From contig CAYZCW010000033.1 of assembly GCA_964477035.1 (NCBI GenBank), positions 1 through 6,182 of the forward strand: 6,182 nucleotides of DNA. The letters run 5' to 3'. This document shows, one piece after another, positions 1-5,115 of this stretch. This stretch comes from SLSG01 sp964477035. Its GTDB lineage: Bacteria > Bacteroidota > Bacteroidia > Bacteroidales > UBA7960. Both the position numbers and the translations under genes were made by a program. Below the pieces are notes generated by a model that did no database searches, was not told the DNA's origin, and worked only from the letters and a program-made list of their open reading frames with translations. Position 1 is the first letter of the stretch, and each line of letters begins with the position of its first letter.

Positions 1-236
1 TCACCGACAGTGGTGGCCTTCAGAAAGAGAGTTATTTCGCAGGAAAACAAGCGGTAGTTGTTATGCCAGATACAAGCTGGGTTGAGTTGGTGCAGAAGAA
101 AATCAATGCCCTATCAGAACCCGAGCAGATAAGCTGCATGCTGTTCTCAGGTGCAAATGATCTCTTTGAAGAGGGAATATACGGCTTGGGAGATGCTGGG
201 GCAGTAATCGCGGGTATTCTGGGAGAGCTCAGATGA
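1..236 (+). CDS. UDP-N-acetylglucosamine 2-epimerase family protein, C-terminal end (5' truncated by window)
   Basis: Reading from base 3 gives 77 residues followed by TGA at 234-236; the rest of the gene lies upstream of the window. The fragment opens with TDSGGLQKESYFAGK, the signature near the C-terminal UDP-binding site of non-hydrolysing UDP-GlcNAc 2-epimerases (WecB/MnaA, and the FnlC/CapG relatives). It continues with a TSWVELV segment, matching the family's usual 'T-x-W-x-E-L' motif, and ends with YGLGDAGAVIAGIL, matching the family's 'YGxGxAxxxI' tail. WecB makes UDP-ManNAc from UDP-GlcNAc in the cytoplasm; FnlC-type members do the last epimerisation to UDP-L-FucNAc. The fragment cannot separate these. 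The stop overlaps the next gene's start as ATGA, which implies co-translation. Because a WbuB-like transferase follows directly, an FnlC-like role is attractive, but that is inference. Family assignment is firm; substrate is open. Confidence 0.9.
   Translation, partial: TDSGGLQKESYFAGKQAVVVMPDTSWVELVQKKINALSEPEQISCMLFSGANDLFEEGIYGLGDAGAVIAGILGELR
221..227 (+). promoter_or_regulatory. Ribosome binding site inside the epimerase gene for the WbuB-like glycosyltransferase
   Basis: GGGAGAG lies 5 bases before the ATG at 233. It sits inside the last codons of the upstream gene and supports this ATG, which overlaps the upstream TGA, as the true start. Confidence 0.6.
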
Positions 237-1471
237 ATATATGGATATTCAATCACTACGCCTCTAGTCTGTCTCTTGGCGGCGCAGAAACAAGACATGT
301 CGAGTTTGGTGAGGCCTTCAGTAGCAAAGGCCACAAGGTTAGGATATTTGTTGGTTCATTCTCACACCTCACAGAAGACAACATGTGTCGGTTCTGCACA
401 CCTATAGGCTCTCCGCACTCAGGTGACTCTCCGTCCTTTCATTGCTTTGAAACCCGTAGATATGAATCCAATGGGCTCGATCGCTTCCTTTCCAGTATTG
501 ATTACTGTAAGTCGGGCAGGAGGACTCTTGGAGCGAGTCAAGTGGATAGACCGGATGTTGTAATTGCTTCAAGTCCCCATCCCTATGCCTGGAGACTAGG
601 TTGGGAGATCGCTGAAAGATATGGAGCCAAACTGGTGGTTGAAATAAGAGACGTATGGCCAAGGGATCTAATCAGTGCTGGAAAGCTTTCAAGGATGAAC
701 CCTGTGTCAGTTCTATTTGGAGCAGTTGAGAAGAAGGCCTACTTAAAAGCTACTAAGATCGTATCGCTCCTTCCTAATCTTGAAGCACATATATGTCAAG
801 TGACAAGACGCAACATAGAAGACAGAGTAGTCTATATTCCAAACGGAATAGATGCTTCACGCTTTGAAAAGCCGAAGATAACCAGTGAAGTCGCAGATTT
901 GATGCGAAGATTCCAATCAAAGAGAGTAATCGCCTATTTGGGTTCACATGGCCCCACGAACGATCTGGAAACGGTGCTAAGAGGAGTCAAACTGCTTAAC
1001 ATCAAGAATGCTTCTGAGGATCTACAATTCGCTTTCATCGGAAGAGGCTCGGAAAAGAGTAATCTAATTGATCTGGCAAAAGAACTCTCTCTCGACAATG
1101 TAGTCTTCCTTGATCAGATTCCGAAAGAATCTGTTCCGGGTCTCATCCAGTCAGTAGATGCCTTGATTTTCCCGCTTGCAAAGTTCGATATGCAGACTCC
1201 AGCGGTGAGTTCGTACAAGTTATTGGACTACATGGCTTCGGGCAAGCCAATAGTAGCAGCAGACCTTCCCGGATTACCTTTGAAAATCACTGGAGAAGGA
1301 GAATTCTACGAGCCCGGAAGTCCAGATTCATTCTCAGAGGCACTTACTAGACTTCTTCGTAGTCTTAATGAAGGTCCAAAGAAATGTCTGAAGAACATCA
1401 GCTATGTAAGAGATAATAGAGATATCAAAAAACTTGCAGAGCAGTACGAAAAGACTTTGAAAGAAGGTTAA
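233..1471 (+). CDS. WbuB-like family 4 glycosyltransferase
   Basis: A 412-residue GT-B fold glycosyltransferase, a usual length for the WbuB-like branch of GT4. The N-terminal acceptor domain begins with MNIWIFNHYA and a GGAE loop (residues 16-19). It then has a GHKVRIFVGSFSHL strand-turn (33-46), ASSPHPYAW (112-120) and EIRDVWPRDL (137-146), a strong hallmark of the WbuB group. The linker carries YIPNGID (201-207). The C-terminal donor domain starts at YLGSHGP (235-241), another WbuB-type motif, and has SSYKLLDYMASGKPIVAAD (326-344), where Asp332 takes the place of the second Glu of the classical E-x7-E motif. No membrane segment is seen; it is probably a cytoplasmic, membrane-peripheral enzyme adding one sugar to a lipid-linked repeat unit. 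WbuB itself transfers an L-FucNAc residue in E. coli O-antigen synthesis; that this enzyme does the same is only a guess supported by the overlapping epimerase gene. The start is fixed by the ATGA overlap and an upstream SD. The loop around residues 52-71 has three cysteines in a poorly conserved region. Confidence 0.9.
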   Translation: MNIWIFNHYASSLSLGGAETRHVEFGEAFSSKGHKVRIFVGSFSHLTEDNMCRFCTPIGSPHSGDSPSFHCFETRRYESNGLDRFLSSIDYCKSGRRTLGASQVDRPDVVIASSPHPYAWRLGWEIAERYGAKLVVEIRDVWPRDLISAGKLSRMNPVSVLFGAVEKKAYLKATKIVSLLPNLEAHICQVTRRNIEDRVVYIPNGIDASRFEKPKITSEVADLMRRFQSKRVIAYLGSHGPTNDLETVLRGVKLLNIKNASEDLQFAFIGRGSEKSNLIDLAKELSLDNVVFLDQIPKESVPGLIQSVDALIFPLAKFDMQTPAVSSYKLLDYMASGKPIVAADLPGLPLKITGEGEFYEPGSPDSFSEALTRLLRSLNEGPKKCLKNISYVRDNRDIKKLAEQYEKTLKEG

Positions 1472-1627
1472 TGTATTAGTTTTAGGCTAGTGGCCTTTTG
1501 CAATTCAGCGTCGAGTTTTATAGACTGCGCGATTTACATAGCACTTTGCAACCCAAGAAAGTTGTATGACATGACCGTAGTTCCACTATTCGACAAGTGC
1601 TTAGTATGTTAATTGTAGGAGTTATGA
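1472..1627 (+). other. 156-bp intergenic gap; weak hairpins and a repeated heptamer, no gene seen
   Basis: This is the longest non-coding stretch in the window. It holds TTTGCAA twice in direct orientation (1497-1503 and 1545-1551) and an imperfect 6-bp stem with one G-T pair (1547-1552 with 1561-1566, 8-base loop). Just after the upstream stop there is AGGC-TAGTG-GCCT followed by TTTT, a 4-bp stem too weak to call a terminator. Possible -35/-10 pairs exist, such as TTGCAA at 1498 with TAGACT at 1521 (17-bp spacer), but each matches consensus only 4/6. The gap may mark a transcript boundary inside the cluster, but the sequence does not prove it. Confidence 0.4.
1617..1621 (+). promoter_or_regulatory. 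Ribosome binding site for the second glycosyltransferase
   Basis: AGGAG ends 6 bases before the ATG at 1628. Another ATG at 1624 is out of frame and soon reaches a stop, so spacing and frame favour 1628. Confidence 0.7.
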
Positions 1628-2725
1628 ATGAAAGTATGCGTAATTACAACCGTGCATTCTCCGGGTGACATAAGAATAAGAAAGGAGCTAGAAACACTAC
1701 ACAGAGGTGGACATGAAGTACATTTCGTTGCTCCAGAAGGTGACTTCTCTTTAGCCGAGATTAGTTACATGCGAATTGCTCGTGTAGAAGGAAGACTTAA
1801 GAGGTTTCTTCGAAGCTCCAAAGATGCTCTAAAAATTGCTCGAAGTATCAACGCTGATGTCTATCACTTTCATGACCCAGAGCTTATACCTCTGGGCTTG
1901 AAGCTCAAAAAAGCAGGCAAGAAAGTGATTTACGATATTCACGAAGAATACCCTTCAGTAATCTTGATGAAAAACTGGATTCCGCGACTTTTCAGGAGTT
2001 TAGTCTCTCGATTTGCAGATTGGTATGAGAGAAGGGCGGTTTGCAAGTTTGATGGGATTGTGGTAGTTGTCCCCGAACAACTTGAAAGATTTCCAGTAGC
2101 AAGAAGATTCGCAATTCTGCCAAATTATCCAAATGTAGAGAGACTTAAGCCTAAGAGAAGAACTTCAAGCGATGGAGTTTTAAGGTTTGTCTATTCAGGA
2201 TCAATAGATATAGACAGGTCAATTGTTGAGATGATACAGGCATTTAGACTTGTGAGGAAAACTCACAATGTTGAGCTTAATTTGCTAGGTCCAATTTTTG
2301 ATCCAGAATTGAAGCGGTTAATACTGGGTTCAGAAAATGCTGCAGATGATGGACTTCACTACAAAGGTTTTTTACCCTATGAAGAAGCCTTAGATAGTGT
2401 GGCTCAAAACGATATTGGACTGATGGTAATGCATAGAGGAAGAAGCAAAGAGATGTCTTCGCCGCTGAAGATGTTTGAGTATCTCACTCTCGGACTACCA
2501 ATAATCGCTTCCGATTTCAAGAAGTGGCACGACGTGCTCGATGAAAAAAGATGTGCTCTTTTCGTTGATCCTGATTCGGCTGAAGACATAGCCGAAAAGA
2601 TGGAGCTTCTAATCACGAATAAAGAGCTAAGAAGTCAAATGAGAGATAATGCAATCGAGATTTCCAGTAAGTATACATGGAAATCTGTAGAAGGTCGTTT
2701 ATTAGAGCTGTATAGGTCATTGTGA
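1628..2725 (+). CDS. Family 4 glycosyltransferase (HDPEL / YDIHE type)
   Basis: A 365-residue GT-B enzyme. The N-terminal domain has strand 1 (VCVITTVHS, residues 3-11), then GDIRIRKELETLHRGGHEV (13-31), the 'D-x-R-x-x-K-E...L...GHEV' pattern of many GT4 proteins. It also has VYHFHDPELIPLG (78-90) and KVIYDIHEEYPS (99-110), both strong marks of this subgroup, and ends at ILPNYPN (163-169). The C-terminal donor-binding domain starts with FVYSGSIDIDRSI (187-199), which keeps the strand-1 glycine turn. It has the helix SSPLKMFEYLTLGLPIIASD (277-296), in which Glu284 is the conserved second acid of the E-x7-E motif; the first position is Met276 here. No signal peptide or membrane segment is visible. 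It most likely adds one sugar to a growing undecaprenyl-linked oligosaccharide on the cytoplasmic face. Donor and acceptor cannot be read from sequence. It heads the tighter run of genes downstream of the 156-bp gap and shares its N-terminal plan with the next gene. Confidence 0.9.
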   Translation: MKVCVITTVHSPGDIRIRKELETLHRGGHEVHFVAPEGDFSLAEISYMRIARVEGRLKRFLRSSKDALKIARSINADVYHFHDPELIPLGLKLKKAGKKVIYDIHEEYPSVILMKNWIPRLFRSLVSRFADWYERRAVCKFDGIVVVVPEQLERFPVARRFAILPNYPNVERLKPKRRTSSDGVLRFVYSGSIDIDRSIVEMIQAFRLVRKTHNVELNLLGPIFDPELKRLILGSENAADDGLHYKGFLPYEEALDSVAQNDIGLMVMHRGRSKEMSSPLKMFEYLTLGLPIIASDFKKWHDVLDEKRCALFVDPDSAEDIAEKMELLITNKELRSQMRDNAIEISSKYTWKSVEGRLLELYRSL

Positions 2726-2766
2726 TGGTTAACCAACGACGCATTAGAGAAGGTGACGAGTCTTGA
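2725..2766 (+). other. Possible 13-codon coupling mini-ORF between the second and third glycosyltransferases
   Basis: An ATG overlaps the upstream stop as TGATG (2723-2727) and opens 13 codons that end in a TGA at 2764-2766. That stop overlaps the TTG start of the next gene as TTGA. The peptide (MVNQRRIREGDES) matches nothing I know. A weak AGGT precedes it at 2714-2717. The overlap at both ends could let ribosomes pass through the 37-bp gap, but chance is a fair alternative. Confidence 0.2.
2750..2756 (+). promoter_or_regulatory. Ribosome binding site that fixes the TTG start at 2763
   Basis: AAGGTGA ends 6 bases before TTG at 2763. Its last three bases are also an in-frame TGA, so the gene cannot start further upstream. 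The protein's first beta strand begins right after this TTG, which makes the later GTG/ATG codons near 2811 unlikely starts. Confidence 0.7.
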
Positions 2767-3839
2767 AGACACTTGTAGTCGGCTACAACCACTCGTGGAA
2801 GGATAAGAGGGTGATGAGAACCGTCGAAACCTTCTCCAAATTAGGCCAGGTCTATTATCAATTCTCTGGTGGCATTGATCTATCAGCTGCTCAACATAAT
2901 TCAGACATTCAGAATTTCTCACTTCGCAGAGATGAAATGCCTGGAACAAATAAAGTGATTAAGCGGATCCGTTTTGACCGCGAAATTCTAAGACTGGTAG
3001 AAGAACTGGATTACGACCTGGCATATTTCCACTCGTTCCCAGCTTCTCAGCCGGTCAAAATCTTTCGCGAAGTGAAAAAGAGAGGAAGAAAACTGCTGTA
3101 CGATCTTCATGAAATTATGCCGGAGCAATTTTTCCCGGAGAGACTCTCTTTTCTAAATCCAGTTCTTTGGAAAGTGCTCAAAAAGCAATTTTCTTTAGTG
3201 GATGGGGTGATTGGCGTTTCAGAAGAGGCTTTGAGAATGATGCTTGAGAAGACCATGATTGACAAACCTAAGTTATGCCTCCCGAATTATGCAACCAGTG
3301 GAGTATCGTTTGAGAACTGTGTAAAGAACGCAGAAATCGCTGTTGTTGGAGGCACCCACAGAAAGATCTCGATAAACAGCAGTTTGCTGAACGAGATCAA
3401 AAGGAATTTCAAACTGATTTCTATTGGAACAACGTGCAACATTGCCGATGAGGAGCTGCCATTTATGGATTATAGACTAATGATGGAGAGAATATCGAAG
3501 GTAAAATTCACTCTGTTAGCCTTTCAAAGCAGAACAGATCCGCAGTACGTAAATGACATCTACTCACTGCCAAACAAATTCTATGACTCTCTGGCAGCAG
3601 GAACTCCCGTCATTCTTGACAGAAGATTTGTTTCGATGAGAAAGATCGTTGAAGAAACTCAGACAGGAATAGTTCTCGATCTTCTTGACGCATTGAAACA
3701 TCCACCTTCTTTTCTGAATGACCCAGAGGCTTATGATCTCTACTTGGATAATCTTAGAAGAAACTATGATGAGTTTGTATGGGATAGTTCAAAAGAGGAT
3801 GTTTTTCTAGATTTCGTCGCTACTGTTTTGAAAAGCTGA
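2763..3839 (+). CDS. Divergent GT4-like glycosyltransferase, TTG start
   Basis: A 358-residue protein with a recognisable but drifted GT-B plan. Residues 3-28 hold a strand plus KDKRVMRTVETFSKLG, resembling the 'D-x-R-V-x-R' opening of GT4 enzymes. Residues 84-94 (YDLAYFHSFPA) replace the HDPEL element of the preceding gene. KLLYDLHEIMPEQF (110-123) and VDGVIGVSEEAL (146-157) are conserved, and LCLPNYA (171-177) ends the N-terminal domain. The C-terminal domain is short: about 95 residues separate the LPNY linker from SLPNKFYDSLAAGTPVI (268-284), against about 115 in the preceding gene. Asp275 stands where GT4 enzymes usually have the second Glu of E-x7-E. The fold is probably glycosyltransferase; retained activity is likely but less sure. 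The gene lies 37 bp after its neighbour and shares motifs in the same order, so the two may be distant paralogues. Donor and acceptor are unknown. Confidence 0.8.
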   Translation: MKTLVVGYNHSWKDKRVMRTVETFSKLGQVYYQFSGGIDLSAAQHNSDIQNFSLRRDEMPGTNKVIKRIRFDREILRLVEELDYDLAYFHSFPASQPVKIFREVKKRGRKLLYDLHEIMPEQFFPERLSFLNPVLWKVLKKQFSLVDGVIGVSEEALRMMLEKTMIDKPKLCLPNYATSGVSFENCVKNAEIAVVGGTHRKISINSSLLNEIKRNFKLISIGTTCNIADEELPFMDYRLMMERISKVKFTLLAFQSRTDPQYVNDIYSLPNKFYDSLAAGTPVILDRRFVSMRKIVEETQTGIVLDLLDALKHPPSFLNDPEAYDLYLDNLRRNYDEFVWDSSKEDVFLDFVATVLKS

Positions 3840-3883
3840 GAAACGCGAAAGTCGAGAAGACTAATTAGCCAGAATGATAGCTA

Positions 3884-5050
3884 ATGAAGGGGTATGAGTT
3901 GTTCAATAGGCTAAATAGATTCATTTCAGTAAGAATACTGGGTAATCCCGATAATAGGAATCCAAGAGAAGATGATGTGGAGCTCTACAAACCTTGCGAT
4001 GTTATCGTTGATTGGCCTCAAGACAAGAAAAAACCATTTGTTGGATTAACGTGCGATATAAACGAAAACCCGCACTGGACGAAATTCAGGAGGTTTCTGA
4101 AGAACAACGGCTTCGATTTCGAGATATTTGAATATCATCGCTCAGACTGGCTGGAAGTGGCAGAGAAATTCGACCTAATAGTATGGTCACCCAACAGCGG
4201 TCCGGCGGAGCTGGAAGAGATAAAGAGAAAGATCTACATTCTCGAGAAGAAACTTGGTAAGAAATGCTTCCCAGATTATGAGACGGTTCTCTTGTGCGAT
4301 GACAAGGTCTTCTTAACTTACTTATTGAAGATAAAGGGACTACCACTAGCCGATACGTTTATTTCAAACGATTTCGATGAAATTGAGGCAATGAAAGAAA
4401 ACCTGACTTATCCGTTGGTATCGAAGCGATTTCACGGAGCAAGTTCAAGAGAAGTAACCTTGATCAGAAACCCACGTGAGCTATCGGCCTATTCTAGAAG
4501 GATTTTCTCATTCTATGGCATGAAGGCAAGCAATGCATACTTTCGTCAAAAAAACTATCTTTACCTGCAGAAATTCGTAGATGGAGATGGTCTTGACATA
4601 AGGGTAAGTGTTGCTGAAGACGTAATCACAGGCTACTTCCGGAAACCCAGAAGAAACGACTTCAGAGCCTCGGGGAGCGGAGTCATCATAAAGGAGGACC
4701 TTCCTCTGGAAGCAGTAGAGATTGCTTTGAAGACGTATGACCTCATCGGTAAACCAATGTTAGGAGTCGACATGATGAGGGATCAAGATGGGAAGTACTG
4801 GATCATTGAGATCTCCCCGTCTATTGGAGTCATTACCCCCATTCAACTGAAAGTGGACGAAATCCCCGGCTCTTTTTTCCTTCTTGAGGATGGAACCCTC
4901 CAATTCACAAAGGAGACCTATTGGCCTCAGGAATTGGCTATTAAGAACTTCTTCGAGCGAAACTACCTCCTTCCTGAAGCTGAATGGAAAAGCAATCTAG
5001 TTCGTTCAGTAGTGTCCGAAAAGAAGCTCAAAAAGAGTTGTTCTGTCTGA
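3884..5050 (+). CDS. ATP-grasp domain protein (probable carboxylate-amine/thiol ligase-like)
   Basis: A 388-residue protein, numbered here from ATG 3884. An N-terminal pre-ATP-grasp Rossmann-like region (about 48-130) includes FDLIVWSP (96-103) and YILEKKLGKKCFP (118-130). Next come DDKVFLTYLLKIKGLP (139-154) and YPLVSKRFHGASSREV (176-191); Lys141 and Lys181 fit the two nucleotide-binding lysines. YLYLQKFV (225-232) is the hinge acidic/Gln segment, LDIRVSV (237-243) and RRNDFRASGSG (256-266) follow, and GVDMMRD (294-300) with IIEISPS (307-313) carry the metal ligands. Asp296 and Glu309 are in place; Ser311 stands where many ATP-grasp enzymes have Asn. Such enzymes activate a carboxylate as acyl-phosphate and join it to an amine or thiol. 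In a glycosyltransferase cluster the likely role is decorating a uronic acid, or making an amino-acid substituent for the polysaccharide; this is inference. The start is uncertain: ATG 3884 lacks a clear SD, while in-frame TTG 3899 has one. No membrane segments. Confidence 0.85.
   Translation: MKGYELFNRLNRFISVRILGNPDNRNPREDDVELYKPCDVIVDWPQDKKKPFVGLTCDINENPHWTKFRRFLKNNGFDFEIFEYHRSDWLEVAEKFDLIVWSPNSGPAELEEIKRKIYILEKKLGKKCFPDYETVLLCDDKVFLTYLLKIKGLPLADTFISNDFDEIEAMKENLTYPLVSKRFHGASSREVTLIRNPRELSAYSRRIFSFYGMKASNAYFRQKNYLYLQKFVDGDGLDIRVSVAEDVITGYFRKPRRNDFRASGSGVIIKEDLPLEAVEIALKTYDLIGKPMLGVDMMRDQDGKYWIIEISPSIGVITPIQLKVDEIPGSFFLLEDGTLQFTKETYWPQELAIKNFFERNYLLPEAEWKSNLVRSVVSEKKLKKSCSV
3887..3893 (+). 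promoter_or_regulatory. Ribosome binding site favouring an alternative TTG start (3899) for the ATP-grasp gene
   Basis: AAGGGGT lies 5 bases before an in-frame TTG at 3899, whereas the 20 bases ahead of ATG 3884 show no purine-rich SD. Use of the TTG would remove only the first five residues, ahead of any conserved part. The gene directly upstream also appears to use TTG. Confidence 0.45.
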
Positions 5051-5082
5051 AAGCTAGATAGGCAACGTGAATCAGTCGTATC

Positions 5083-5091
5083 TGTTATAAA
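5083..5091 (+). promoter_or_regulatory. Candidate extended -10 promoter for the last glycosyltransferase
   Basis: TGT followed by TATAAA fits an extended -10 element (TGn-TATAAT, 5/6 in the hexamer). It lies 24 bases before the ATG at 5116, which would give a short leader holding the GGTGAG ribosome site at 5107-5112. No good -35 hexamer is found 16-18 bp upstream, so this rests on the -10 alone. Confidence 0.35.
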
Positions 5092-5106
5092 GCCTATCGG
5101 ATCAAT

Positions 5107-5112
5107 GGTGAG
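5107..5112 (+). promoter_or_regulatory. Closely spaced ribosome binding site for the last glycosyltransferase
   Basis: GGTGAG ends only 3 bases before ATG 5116, a short spacing. The other nearby starts (ATG 5105, GTG 5108) are out of frame, so 5116 remains the best start. Confidence 0.45.
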
Positions 5113-5115
5113 TAT

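Noticed and set aside
32..334. 100-codon open frame on the minus strand over the epimerase/GT junction
   Set aside because: It is antisense to two well-supported coding frames and has no recognisable motif.
1482..1499. Possible terminator after the WbuB-like gene (AGGC-TAGTG-GCCT then TTTT)
   Set aside because: The stem has only 4 base pairs and the T run is short, too weak to support an intrinsic terminator.
1571..1612. Thirteen-codon ORF in the 156-bp gap
   Set aside because: It has no ribosome binding site, no overlap with a neighbour and no recognisable sequence; chance explains it.
2635..2949. 104-codon minus-strand open frame spanning the gap between the second and third glycosyltransferases
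   Set aside because: Most of it is antisense to conserved GT4 sequence and it has no recognisable domain.
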